Positions 46,998-59,226 of a DNA stretch of 64,000 nt are shown here, in pieces; positions within the stretch are counted from its first letter, which is position 1; the number at the start of each line of letters is the position of its first letter. The notes under the pieces were generated by a model. The model had not been told where the DNA came from. It saw only the letters and a list, made by a program, of their open reading frames with translations, and searched no databases. Source of the stretch: Taenia hydatigena (Eukaryota > Platyhelminthes > Cestoda > Cyclophyllidea > Taeniidae); NCBI GenBank assembly GCA_036345935.2, contig JADWOT020000002.1, positions 1,612,001-1,676,000 on the forward strand, in the 5' to 3' direction. Position numbers and translations under genes: made by a program.

Positions 46998-49260
46998 AGG
47001 AGTGAAGGATTGGATCCCTGCCAATGCAATTGGTTGAAAGATGAGCAAGTTATTTTACTATTAACAGGCATCTTTACGTTGCTCAATATTTGCTTATCTG
47101 ACGGAATTTTGTCTGGGTTAAAATTCCAACCACTACGGTGGCTTTGCCACAAGCTGTGGGGTCGCACAACTTGCAGCGTCATCATTAGTTATGCTAGACC
47201 CATATTGCTCCTGATCCTCTCAGACTCTTCCTATCTGCTCGCATTCACCTAACTTATGCAACGTACACCTAAACAATGGTTTTTCATATGTAGGAAAATT
47301 AAATTTTTTAAATCCGTTCCAAACATTTATGCACACTACTCTATGGATATTGCATGAAATTCCATCATTGTGGCCAATTCATCTTCTCTAGAACGGAGTC
47401 GCATCCCCATAAACCTTTGTATGCGTATGGATGGAAAAAGTCGGGAATCGGCCTGCTTTTTCGTCCAACAAAAGTCACTGAACTCAACGATGTCCTATTC
47501 TCAGCGCTAATTGTCCTTTTCTATTCATTCTCTTCGTGGCAACGAGTCATAGCTTGTGTTGCCTAATTAAAACTTGCTCTAAATTGTTTAAAATTTAACT
47601 AGAAAAACTAAAGAATGAAATGGGATTTCATAACTGTTGTGTTTGAGTTCAAGCCTTCAAGACGGCTGCAACGTCTCTGACCTTTGGGTAGGCAAGTGGG
47701 CGATTGACTGAGTAATTTAATGCGTATGTATGAAAAAGCAATGTAGTATTGTCTCTCTGCTTTTCGTATTTAAAGCCAGTGTCGAGTACTTCTAACTTGA
47801 CTAATTCACTAGTTGTTGTGTGCACAAGAAGATTTCACAGTTTTCGTAACTCAAGTAGACAAGACGCACTTTCCCAAGCTTATCAGACATCTTACCTGAA
47901 TTGCTGTCTTTGTGCTCCACTGTGGAATAGTTAGTAAAATCTCATTGGGACAAGCGAGGCAAGTTGATGTGATAAACAAACGTTAATAAAAGCTTGATTT
48001 GTTCCAAAAGTAAGCGTCAAATTTGTGTCAAGCGATCAAGGAGGATCGAAGTTGGGTATATGCATGTGTTAGTCATGAGGACGTAAAGCCTAACACTCGG
48101 ATGGTAGCAGAGGGAGCGAAGGTAGCAGTGATTTCAAGGTACCACTAGCATGTGGTGCAACCTTGCTCGCAGTCAGCGAAGTCGTCTGTTATGCCATGAA
48201 AGCAGAGGACGCTTCCCTGCCCACTGTCGTCAAGGAAAGCACTTCTGTGGGCATTTCGTGTTGATATCTTGGTCTTTTTCTTGTTCCCCTAAGACCTGCA
48301 AGTAAATGTGTATGCAGCTGAACGAATTCACGAATCAAGGAAATGCATGCAAGAGATCCAGGCGTGTTTTAACTCCTACGTGTAATGTAATATTCAGTAA
48401 ATTTAACAAAGAAGAATGTGGGTGAAGCCAACATCTCTACTGCTGCCATTGCGCAACAGTTCATTATAAGTCATAGAAACAGAGTAAGCCGACGTGTCAC
48501 TTAGACGTCATCATGCCCTGAGCGTGAGGATCTACACATCAACTTAGGTCGTGACGTCTATATGCGCACCACGGCACCCACTCACTACAAAGACAGTGAA
48601 CTTGGCGCAATAAATGAGTGGACATTTTAATTTTTACCCATCCATCCAGTTTAATTCCAGCTACATTGAACTGAGCATGAGGACCTAAGGCTACTATCGT
48701 ATCACCACAGGTAGGCTCTTAAGTTACATAGGTTTTGACTGATTCGCCCCGTGCTCCTTCCCTTCCACTGCTAATAGCACAGGTTTTTGCCCTCTTCCAG
48801 GTACAGACAACCTAACCACGATGCCATTTTCCGGAAATAGCTTGTCACTTGGTCATTAAATTAAGCGCAGCCATTGCCATTTCGTCCCAATCCTACTCCA
48901 GCTTCGCATCTGGCTGTTGATTTCGCACCTGATTACCTATTGCCTTGGATAGTGATGGTTGTAAGTAGAATGCGGCGAACTGGGATCGAATAGAAATTGG
49001 GAATCCTGGTACTGAAAATCCGGCCAACAAATCGGCAATCAGCACTTAAATGTCAGTGACAATGCTAATACCTCCTTCAACACGATGGCATACGGTCATG
49101 TCTTACTTCACAGCCATCTCACATGCTGCAAGGGCGTCGTAGGTGGTCAAATAGCTCAGTATCGGTAAATCAAACAATCTAGCAACAATTAAGGAATCAG
49201 ATGGATGATGATGCATGCGGAATACTGAACCTGATTTTTAAAAATTTGTATCCTATTATA
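46998..49260. other. Upstream and distal blocks of gene G, no gene seen
   Basis: Upstream module to about 47900 (pre-promoter part near 47800-47960), then distal module (48160-48240, 48400-48560). No gene supported. Confidence 0.45.
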
Positions 49261-49269
49261 TAACTACAT

Positions 49270-49530
49270 TTCAGCAAGCAAACTACCACACTGGAGAGAC
49301 ACCTGCCTCCACTTGTCGAATGACCAGTTTAACAGACAAGCTAAATTGTCACTAATGTAGGCATCGGCTAGCCTAATCTGCACAGACTGTTTCACTGTTA
49401 TCTCTCCTTTCGCAACAGACCATTCGTCAGAACCTGCAACATCACGAAAACCAGAAGCAGCCCATTTGGTTTCGACTGGTTTAATAGTGTCTTGATTGGT
49501 GTCAGGGTGATGATAGGCTTGAGGATGGAT
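49270..49530 (+). pseudogene. RLRPR module copy, strongly decayed
   Basis: Plus strand begins CTGGAGAGACACCTGCCTCC in register with the LERLRPR copies and reaches the TTCGACTGGTTTAA part (FDWF), but with stops. The long minus-strand frame 49264-49581 over it is a shadow. Confidence 0.4.
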
Positions 49531-49579
49531 GTCGTCAGATAATGCATTAGAATCAAATAATATGCTGCCTAGGACTGTC

Positions 49580-50460
49580 AACAGTAGAAATTGGATAGAT
49601 GTTTGATTTGTCCACCTCTTGTAGTATCCCTCTGTCCCACACTATGCAACCAATCGTTCCACCTGCAAAAACACCTCAACTTCTTCTTTTTCACCTCAAC
49701 TAATTCAGTAATGCCCAACATTAAATTCCCAAATTTGGAATGAAGCTTGTTGCCAGTAAAATTCCGGTTCTCCTTATAAAGGCGATCGCCCTGCACAAGA
49801 TCCTTTATCCAACCAATTGAGTCAGTACCAATTTCATGGATAAATACGTCCATTTACTTCTTGCTGGTAGCATTGCTTGATGACATCCCTTTTGGAGCCA
49901 ATGCATCTTTCATCCTCATCCATTCTCAAGTCTCCTTTTTACGCTAATCGACGACCACGTTATGATCTTTCTCATGCACACAACATTGCCTTGTCATGCA
50001 ACAGGCTTAAACTCAAAACGCGTTAGACTTTGCGTAAAATAGGCATGTCCTCTCCCTGTCTTCATTAAGCATCGGTAACCATGCTCTCAGTAGTCTTGCA
50101 CTCCTGTCTACAATTTCAACAACACCCTTCAGTTCACCTCGTCACGAACACCCATTTGACACGAATTAAAAGCATTTTAGTATTTACAAGTGAGAGTCTC
50201 ACTCTCATCGCGGAATACGAGACCCAACGGCGAATGGCTCATGCATTCAAATTTACATAATCCCATACTTTGTTTATTAAAACAAGTTCCCAGAAGCAAA
50301 TCAAGCGCCAATACCTTTATTTACTTCAACCATTAAAATATCACAAGCATTACAAAGTGACACTATAAGAGAGGTGGTCCCTTTCTAAGGAGATAGGGTG
50401 GACAGTGGTCGGTGTAAAAAGGCGGTGAGATGTATTCTTCAACGACTGAGTTCAACATCT
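49580..50460. repeat. 3' block of gene H
   Basis: Diverged copy of the 3' module (compare 14200-15280), with the 3'UTR of gene H at its right end. No gene. Confidence 0.5.
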
Positions 50461-50469
50461 CACAGTCTC

Positions 50470-51691
50470 TTAAACTTTTGCAGTGCATATCATGAGTGTT
50501 ACAAGCACGATGAGCGATGCCTGAAAGGTAAACAGAAGGGAACAGTGTCAACGTCTTCCCCCACTCTAGGTGTCAGAACAACGAGTAGAGGACTCACCTG
50601 CAAGATAATAATTCCAATGGAGCCATATAACAAAATTGCAGATCTCAGTTTTGCAATGTGTTCCACCTTGGATCTGCATCCCTTCACGTTAGCAATTCTA
50701 GCTATCTTAGCATCACAGTAGTCAGTCGTGATGTTACAACATGGATGTGGAGGGCTTTTGTGTAGTTCTTCTACAATAAAAGAAAAGCAGCGAATTCGTG
50801 CCTCTCACACACAAAAGACACATGCTTTCCTAAAACTCACTGAAGTCCATGTATCCATCCATGCCACAGCATTGAGGTTCGGTCTGTAGGAATCAGAACA
50901 ATATTAGTAGGCATGCTAGACAAATAAGTTGAAAAATCCTGTTTCAGACTCATACCTGCATCAACACGTCCCAGATGGTGGTAGCTACCTTTCCCACTCC
51001 ACTATCATCTCCGTATGATTTGAGAAGTGTCTCCAGTGAGCTGACAATCCCATTGGCAAACTTGGTGGGATAGGAGAAAGCCATGGCAACAACGATGATA
51101 TGCACAATGAGAAGAACTCCCATAATGATGGCATACTGGAAGGTAAAGACAAAAACATTTGTTAATTATTTGGTGGATGTATTTCTCTCACGTCACACTG
51201 TTCAAAGAGACTCACAATTGTCAACACTTTATGCCACCCATAACATGAGGCAATTAATCCGATCAGTGCAAGAATTGCCAGCACTCCTCCAAACACAATG
51301 CTGCATATGACGATTGTATCTAAAGGCAACCAGTCATTAACTTTTTTGTCAAATCGAAAGGCGAGGAAGAGGATAGTTGCAAGAAAAACATTATCACTTG
51401 CCAGGAATCTCGAGCACAAAGGCTGCAAATTGGCGTAAATCCTCATCATTTCCCTTGTATTCTTTAAGTGCTACTTGTATTGTTGATTGTAGTGCACTTC
51501 TTGATGTAAGAAGTACGATGCCACCCACCGCCAATAAAAGGAAGCCAAGCTATGATGGCGAAGACAATCATCACTTCTTCGGCAAAGGGTGCCATAAGCA
51601 CAATTGCATTTTACATGAAGTGACTTACGAAGTAAAAGATATTAATTGCTATAACAGCAATCCTTAAGACGCACGAGCAGTTGCAATACAT
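50470..51691 (-). CDS. Tetraspanin, gene H, shortened tail and GC-AG intron (253 aa)
   Basis: Coding order is 51629-51691, 51402-51549, 51216-51319, 50956-51135, 50841-50883, 50598-50770 and 50470-50520. Exon 2 ends at a GC donor (TG|GCAAGTG) where every paralog has GT; the rest of the consensus is intact. Exon 5 ends in A, making residue 180 Lys. Exon 7 stops at TAA six codons early, leaving tail CTAKV. The N-terminus MYCNCSCVLR replaces Met-Gly with three cysteines that could be palmitoylated. The loop (CCG; PHPCCNITTDYC; GC) closely resembles A and C. Confidence 0.93.
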
Positions 51692-51720
51692 GTTGATGAG
51701 GGCAGAGAAGTGCAATAATG

Positions 51721-51904
51721 CTGTAAAAGATTAGAAAGTAATTTTATTTATCTCCAATGGAGCTGAACCCACCTTTTCACTTCACCTGATTACCCTGTGA
51801 ACTGTAAGTTAGAAGTACATTGAGGCCATATTTAAGGTCCACCCAAACTCATCTTGAGCCAATAATATTTGCGTCCTTACACTATTGGCCGTGATGTAAC
51901 CAAT
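51721..51904 (-). promoter_or_regulatory. Gene H promoter, 41-bp class, with 5'UTR intron
   Basis: ATTGG at 51884 and CCAAT at 51900 (11-bp spacer); third box CCAAT at 51859-51863 (41-bp offset). The 52-base 5'UTR intron is 51772-51721, followed by 29 bases of leader like that of gene B. Confidence 0.75.
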
Positions 51905-53000
51905 AGGAGTGGCCAATTGGGTCCATGTGAATGCTGTTGGTCGAAATTTGATTTGGCATTTTTTTGCCTGTAGGCATCACCAATTTACTTTATATTAACC
52001 AATTTTAGGATACTTTGAGTAGTTTGAAGTGTCAGTCACTATAGTTGTTTTGCCACGCGTTGTGGACATGCAAAGTTTGTAGCAATGTACAAGTCGTGTG
52101 CTTATTAGCTACTCTAGATCCGTATTATCCCTGATTCTCCCATTCCTTCTCCGTCCGCTCGCATTTCGTTTAACTGCGTAATGAACACCAAAACAGTTGT
52201 TTTTCAAGAGATGAATACGTAATTTCATGACTTTCTTTTGATTTATAAGCTCTTTAACGAAGAAACTGCATAAAATTTTCGTCACCGCGTCTGGTACGCC
52301 ATTACTAATTAAGAGTCGCACGTATATTATACTTTGAATGCGTGTAGATGTGACATAGTCTGGTCTACGATGGGGACGTTTTGATAATTGGTGTCTTTTA
52401 ATAAGCGCGTTGAGTAGCCTCTTATTTTATTAGAAGAGCAATAGGATGGAATATCGCATCAATTCGCTGTCACGTGTCCTTGGCCCATAAATTTTCACTC
52501 AACATTTGTGCTGCACTTTTGTGGTTGGATAAGTGGATGCGTACTTGAGCGCGCATATCTCTGTGCTTCTCGTTTTCACAACACCTCTGTAAAGTGCTTC
52601 TAATTTGACCAATCTACTGGTTTGTTTGTGCATAAGAAGACGCCACTCTTGTTGCATCTCAAGCAGTGAAGACAGTCTTGCCCACGTCTATCAGATGTCT
52701 TACCTAAGTTGCTGTCTTCATGCTTCGCTGTGGGATAGATAGTGGGGAGTTGATGAGTCCAGGAGGGCAAGCTGATTTGCCAAGGAATTATCAATTAATG
52801 CTTGTTTACCTGCATCTTTTGACATCAAACTTGCATTACGCGATCAAGAATGACCAAAGTTGAATACACTCAGTATCATTAATCATGAGGCGAGAGAGCT
52901 AATCAATCGGATAGTAGCAGAGACCATGAGGATGGTCAGCCATTTTAAAGTGTTAATTGTGTATTATAGCCTTACACAGTCGCAGAAGTTTATTATAAAA
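51905..53000. repeat. Upstream block of gene H
   Basis: Diverged copy of the upstream block of genes A and C, sharing for example GCCACGCGTTG and GGACATGCA. The 52600-52794 minus frame (TAKHEDSNLGKTSDRRGQD) matches 59861-60070 but is broken in other copies. Confidence 0.55.
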
Positions 53001-53690
53001 TCATAAAATCGTAGAATGCCTCTTTGCACATTGTCGTCGAGTGAAGTACTTTTGTAAACTGACACGCAGATAAGTCACAGTATCGCAAAGGCCGAAATTA
53101 ATGTTGCACCATGGAAGACGTATATCGCTGTTTGGTTTTACTTTAAAGGTAGTGAAATTGTAGATCAGTGCAGTAATTCGAGCGAAAGTTGTAATTGTGC
53201 TTTGAATCTGCCAAAATCCTTGCAACCGAGGGAAGAGGCTTGTCAAGAAAGGCAAACTTCTTGTAGACATTGAATTCGATCAAGATTTATACAGAGTAGA
53301 TTAACTCATTTTGGCTCTACGCCATCATCGGTGCATTAAGGAAGCAAGTTAGTCTTTTGCTGAATCCAATAGAGCCAACACAGCACACGCGTCCATAGTA
53401 AAACGAGAACTACTAAGGAAGACGGGAAGCCTACTTACAGCATAAATTCGGAAGGAAGGACACAATGTAGAGGTTTTTAGGCATGTAAATGGCATAGCTG
53501 CTGACGTGGAGGTATGAGAGCTCGATAACGTAAGTGCGAAACGAGACCGATGAACACGAAAGGTACAACAATAATCCCACTCCTAGGAGGCCCTACTTAC
53601 AATGTTCAGTAGTATATCTCAATTGCGTGTGCAAGAAAGCACGTGGCTAAAAGAGATCGGTGAAGGCTAAGCCAAGCAATATGAGGCCTG
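53001..53690 (-). pseudogene. Second-lineage tetraspanin relic (TM2 exon, loop exon)
   Basis: The TM2 exon is at about 53690-53601 with a GTAAGTAGGG donor. Downstream on the minus strand, the frame 53270-53001 includes IRLPWCNINFGLCDTVTY, clearly the PPWCNINYDVCDAVTG loop segment of the 38.7-kb relic. Separated from gene H by its upstream block. Confidence 0.55.
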
Positions 53691-54229
53691 CAATAAATTT
53701 ACGCGAAACAGGTGCATGAATTCTTGTTTATCTTACATGCGGGAGAATATCTGGGTAACCTGTGAAACAGCCACGTGGACCATGTCATATGACCATAGAT
53801 GGCCTTGTGTAGAGACCTTCTCCGCAAGAAATAACCAAAAAATGACTCAATATTTCATCATTTAATTGACGCAGTTAAAGACGAATTATATGTATCGAGT
53901 GAAAATTGCGGTCACGAACATATCGAGAAGCTTGTTGCCTAGAAGTCTACTGATGCACCCATGCATCCAACCCTAGTGAATGAATAAACGCAGCTACCCT
54001 AATCATAAAACATGTATCGCAGCCCTTGACTAAGGTCTCAGGGAGCTGCGTCTGTTCCTATCCTTGTAGCTTCTTCCTACAAAATGGCATTTATCAGAGT
54101 ATGCGAATTCGAAGTGGAGCGGCTAATAGAGCTCTTCTATCTGTAACTACAATCATGGACAGTACCTTTGGCTTTCTGGGCGCTTGTTTAACTTGAGCAG
54201 CAACGATGTGCAGGTCTGATCAAAATAGA

Positions 54230-54560
54230 GAGGAGCACTGAGTCAATCCTATGATGATTGCTGCCGACAGCTCCAAAAGTACGACAGTTGTTTAAACCAG
54301 ATCGCATATGAAGTTATTTGTCACTCCCTTTAAACGCACTTGATCAAACCGGTAGCAACCAGGTGAGCTGCTGTTTTCTTTGCAATGCTGCAAATTCTGG
54401 CGAAATTGGCGTCATCTAAAGGGAAGACGGCAAAGAAGAAATCTGAGGAGACTCTACTACCTCAAGCTTACATCAGTTACGACGCTGGTGGAACGTTTCA
54501 TTGGTGATTTGATTGGTCGAGGCCAAAGCCCCTCAAATGCAATAGAAGTCGTACTAAAAT
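54230..54560 (-). pseudogene. RLRPR module copy
   Basis: Direct counterpart of 18880-19150, minus strand, with stops. The segment around TTGATCAAACCGGTAGC matches the FDWF part of the better copies. Confidence 0.4.
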
Positions 54561-55460
54561 TACTTTAGGCGATGTAGTAATGGAGCTGTTGAAGTCAGAT
54601 ATGTCAATTTGAAATGCATTTATCACACTTTTGTCGTGCATTTTGATGCCCTGATTGAAGCCAGGTTGTAAGGATAGCCGGTTATCGTCTGCATGACCAA
54701 CTGCATTGCCCTTGAAGCAGCTGGGATGCCTGTAAAGTCGTGGCTGTGTACTAAAAGCAAGCATTCGTAATTGTAATTACAGCCGTGGGATGGTACTGTT
54801 AGTTCTTTCCGGATAAGATGTTTTCTACGACGTCTAAACCTTCTTGCGCTGACCGCGCACTTTTCACCACCGTGCTTTGTCATCTCCACACATTTGCATC
54901 GCAGAACTTAGGTGAGCTATTCAAGGTGTTTTGAGAAGAGGCTTGACAGAAAAAAACACTTACTAACAATAATTACTCCACAACGCACTTATCAGAAGAC
55001 GTGATTACCTCTCTTTTGCATGTCGACGGCGCCATGTTCATATTCCCGACTTTCTAATTCTCCTTCGTTTCCTGCTTTCAGTTCTCGCGGCTCTGCTTTT
55101 TTATGAGACACAAAATTGATTTAAAACTACATCTTTTCTATAAGCACGAACCTTAATACTACATTGTTATTACATACGACATTCGATCATTCCTTTTTCT
55201 GGCAAACATTGCACAAATTCATAGTCTTGCAATGTAAAATACGTTAAACCTTTCGCCCACTATTAGCGCATTTGGCAGTATTTTTAATTGGAAATGAAAT
55301 TCATTTATACTTTCGTATTCTATATGGGTACGAAACTGAGCCAGTTAGTAGTGAAGTGTAATAGGCCTTATGGCTGTTTCGTAGAGGATCCCAATATTCT
55401 CCCAATCACATTTAAACAAGAAATCATATGCCTCTTTTAGATAGCTCTGCTGTGGTTTTC
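54561..55460. other. Non-coding block, counterpart of 19150-20270
   Basis: Diverged direct copy of the interval between the two relics near 19-20 kb. Overlapping minus frames 54498-54764 and 54623-54889 have no conserved counterpart. Confidence 0.45.
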
Positions 55461-55469
55461 AGATTGCTT

Positions 55470-56500
55470 GGCTCAGCTTTGATGATCTCTAGCCACGTAC
55501 TTTCTTGCACACCTGATTTTGATACACTACTAAAATATTGTAAGTAGGCTTTTAAGCAAAAGGTAATGATGGTGCCTTTTAGCTTACTGTCTTTCTTAAA
55601 CCGTATAGCTCCCATATCGCCATGTCCTCTAAGGTGTCTCTATGTCCAGCAGGTATCAAGCTTTGAACATTTTTGGGTGCATACGCGTTCGGTGCGCATT
55701 TACATAACACGAAACTGGTTCGCAATAAGAAGTAACCGTCTGAGTAATTTGCTGGAACCCGCATAATACCAATGCAAGTCAATCCAATCCTTTGCGCCTA
55801 AAATGTCTTGAACTAGTGGTATGCAAGATTTTTCATTTTATAACAGACGGATTCGCCTTGCTATAATATGGATGGCTACGAGGATTTTGGCAAATTTCAG
55901 ACAACTTTGCAACGATTGTCCTTGATGCCGTACGCACTTACGATTCTACTACCGTTTTCGTAAAATTGGGCAAAGATCTTTCTTATCCATGTAGCAATTT
56001 CACGTCTGATGACTGTGATGCTCTGACAGCTCAATGCGCCAATGTGATGGGATGCGTGGAGGAAATTGTAAGAAGTAGCACAGACTATTCAAAGGCTTCG
56101 ATGCATTTCTCCAATGACGCGAATCTGTACAAAGAGATTCCGATTAAATATTTTGGACCGCTGTTAAATGTTACACACATCACATATGCAATGCTTACGA
56201 TCTCCTTTAGCCGTGTAAGAAGAAAAACATGCTTTAGATGTTAATCCATACATAATCTCCGTCAATTTTACTCGACTTGCCTTTTACATTAACCACTGGC
56301 AAGGATCACGTTTCATTGCGCCTCATTGTGGCTGTTGTCAGTAGAATTGCACACAGACGATGGTGTTTTTTCTTGACACTGAATTAAGGTCAGGCGGAAT
56401 GGGTTCCAAATTGCACCAACTATCCACTCATTGCACATTACTCCTGTCGAAGCTAACAGGACCATCAAATATCGCATTCCACATGGATGTGTTTGAGCAG
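55470..56500 (+). pseudogene. Second-lineage tetraspanin relic with readable loop exon
   Basis: The TM2 exon ends at 55539 (GTAAGTAGG). The exon-5 remnant at about 55848-55891 reads TDSPCYNMDGYEDFG, replacing CCG by Cys-Tyr-Asn. The loop exon starts near 55960 and reads KLGKDLSYPCSNFTSDD, CDALTAQCANVMGC, VEEIVRSSTDYSKA, open for 92 codons from 55966. This is the best window on what the second lineage looked like. Its final segment (AMLTISFSRVRRKT) does not resemble a normal TM4 exon. AFAF-type sequence follows at 56335-56400. Confidence 0.6.
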
Positions 56501-57780
56501 CCTACTGCGTAGAGGTGGTGTAGACTGCCAAGTAGGTTAGGCTTTGGATAGACGGAGAGGGGAATTTGCAGGTTGAACTGCTCCTAGATCGGATCAAATT
56601 AATCTCTTAGGCAAAGCGCGTTGAATGTATTGTTTAAAGGACTGTAAATAGTTTAGGTTCGTGGAGGGTATTTTTGCGGAGACCTAGCTAACACACGAAA
56701 CGTCAGCCCATTCTAAGTAAGGCTTACTTGACTCCTTCATGGAAGACATTTTCGTATGTTCCAACATTGCACATGCCGACAAGCCGAACCACTCTAGAAT
56801 CCACGGGTAATGTCTTGATTGCTATCTGGGTCTTGAGAGGCTTGAGGATGGATACCGTCAGAAAATGCCTTAGAACCAAATGATATGATGCCTAGTAAAG
56901 TTAACAATGGAGATTGAATAGATGCGCAACCAATGATTCCACCTGCAACAAAACCATTTTTAATTTCGTCTTTTTAATTTCAACCAATTTAGTAAGCGCC
57001 CACATTGGCACCATTCTGGCAGAGATGAAATTCTTACATTTGGAATAATATCTGTTGCTAATGGAGATCGGTTTACCCTCCTGAGGGAGAATGCCATGCA
57101 GAGGGCCCCCACCAAAGCATCTGCATTTGTACCAATTCCGTAAATAAATACGTCCATTTACTTCTCACTGGTAGCGTTCCTTGGAGACTTCTCTCTTGGA
57201 GCCAACGTATCTTTCACCCCATCCGTCCTCATGTCTTTTTTTTAAGCACGTCAACGTATACGCTGTGACCTCTCTTCTGCACACGATTAAGGCGATTCCA
57301 ATAACTGAAGGTACTATGCCTTGCCACGTGGCATGCTTAAACACAATCCATGTTGGACTTTGCGTAAAGTAGGAATGTTCTCGCCCTGTCTTCACTGAGC
57401 AACGGAAACCATGTTCTCAGTAAGCACTAATTCCTATTTATAATTTCAACAACACCTCTCAGTACACCTCGACATGAACCAAAAGCAATTTAACACTTAT
57501 TCGCTCTTCTCCACACATCCAAAAAATGTTTGTACGTGCTCTGCAACAGACGAGGCAGGTGAGGATCTCACTTCACCTACCTATTCAGAATGACAGCTCA
57601 GTCTCCCGTGGAATACGAGACCCTGCGATAAATGGCCTAATTACCTAAACAAACGCAATCTCATAACTCAGTTTACTGAAGCGAGTGTTTAGAATCAAAA
57701 CAAATTCCAACACTTTTGTTTGCCGTAACCATTAAACTATCGCAAATATTGCGAATCGACACAATAAGGAAAGTCATAGT
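56500..57780. repeat. 3' block of gene I
   Basis: Copy of the 3' module plus the 3'UTR of gene I. Frames 56960-57157 and 57165-57395 (minus) are not conserved. Confidence 0.5.
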
Positions 57781-57784
57781 CCGT

Positions 57785-59010
57785 TCAGCCTTCCACTGTG
57801 TCTTCATGTTTTGCAGTGCATATCATGAGTGTCACAAGTACGATGAGCAATGCCTGGAAGGTAGACAGAAGGGATCAGTGTCAATGTCCTGCCAAAGTCT
57901 GATGTCGGACCAACGAGTAGAGGACTCACCTGCATGAACATCATCGCAATGGAGACGTATAATAAAATCGCGGATCTAAGTGTAGCAATTTGTTCAACCT
58001 TGGGTCTGCATCCTTTTACGCTAGCGATTTTAGCTAGCACGGTATTGCAGAAGCCAGTTGTGAAACCGCAACATGGAAGTGGTAATCTTTTGTGTAGTTT
58101 TTCTATAAATAAAGAAAAGCAACAAATTTGTGCCTCATTACAAACAAAAGACACATGCTTTCCTAAAACCTACCAAAGTCCATGTATCCATCCATACCAC
58201 AGCATTGAGGTTCGGTCTGTTGGGAAGGACAAAATTTTACAGAATTTAGATGAACATGTTGAAAAAAAACTAGTTTCCGACTCACACCTCCATCAACACA
58301 CTCCAGATGGCAGTAGCTCTCTTCCCCTCTTCACTGTCATCTCCGTATGACTCGAGAAGTACCTGCGTTGAGCTGACAATCCCACTGGCAAACTTGGTAG
58401 GGTAGGAGAAAACTATGGCAACAACGATGATTTGCACGGCAAGAAGAACTCCCATAATGATGGCATACTAGACGATAAAGAAAATTATTTGCTAATTAAT
58501 TTGATTGGGTGCATTATTGCCTACTTCACAGTTTTAAACGGACTCACAATTTTCAACGCTTTATTCCACCCACGACAAGAAGCAATTAACCCGACCAAAG
58601 AGAAACCTGCTAGCGCTAATCCGAATACGATGCAGTATATGGCCATTGTATCTAAAGGTATTCAGTCAATACTCAATGTGTCACATTGAAAGATAGTTGC
58701 ATGACAAACTTTATCACTTACCAGCAATTTCAAGCAGGAAGGCCGCAAATTGGCGTACGTTCTCATAATCACCTTCGTATCCTTTAATTGTTATCGTCAT
58801 TGTTGATTGCAGTACGTTTGTTGATGTAAGCAGTACAATGCCGCCCACCGCCGTTAAAATGAAGCCCACCTACGACAGAAAATAGAATCATTACTTTTTT
58901 GGGAAAAAAATTTTAAAGGACAATGGCATTCGCATCACATCACTTACGAAGAGGAAGGCAGTAATTATTTGAAAAACAGTCCTAAAGACGCGCGTACTAT
59001 CTTTGCCCAT
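57785..59010 (-). CDS. Tetraspanin, gene I (7 coding exons, 259 aa)
   Basis: Coding order is 58948-59010, 58722-58869, 58548-58651, 58288-58467, 58174-58216, 57930-58102 and 57785-57853, with standard lengths. The N-terminus MGKDSTRVFRT fits Met-Gly-x-x-x-Thr myristoylation. TM2 contains LAGFSLVGLIASCRGWNK. The loop has TEPQCCGMDGYMDF, LPLPCCGFTTGFC and KGC. Exon 4 uses a GTGTGAG donor. The tail is KHEDTVEG. The 5'UTR intron donor is GTTGAG, weaker than in the paralogs. Confidence 0.95.
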
Positions 59011-59040
59011 GTTGAAGATGGAGAGAGCAGTGAAGGTAAG

Positions 59041-59226
59041 CTGTAAGCGATAAACAGGTAATTATCTTTGTCTTCAATGGAACAGAGCTCAACTTATTTA
59101 CTTGACCTGCTTACCCTGTAAGCTGTAAATTAGAAGTACAATGAGACCAATATTGAAGGTCCAGCCAAATTCACCTTGAGCCAATGAGGGTCGCGTTTTT
59201 ATATGATTGGTCGTAATATAACCAAT
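59041..59226 (-). promoter_or_regulatory. Gene I promoter, 41-bp class, with 5'UTR intron
   Basis: ATTGG at 59206 and CCAAT at 59222 (11-bp spacer); third box CCAAT at 59181-59185 (41-bp offset). A 53-base 5'UTR intron is inferred at 59093-59041. Confidence 0.7.

Noticed and set aside
49264..49581. 105-codon minus-strand frame
   Set aside because: Lies opposite a decayed RLRPR module copy and has no counterpart in the other copies.
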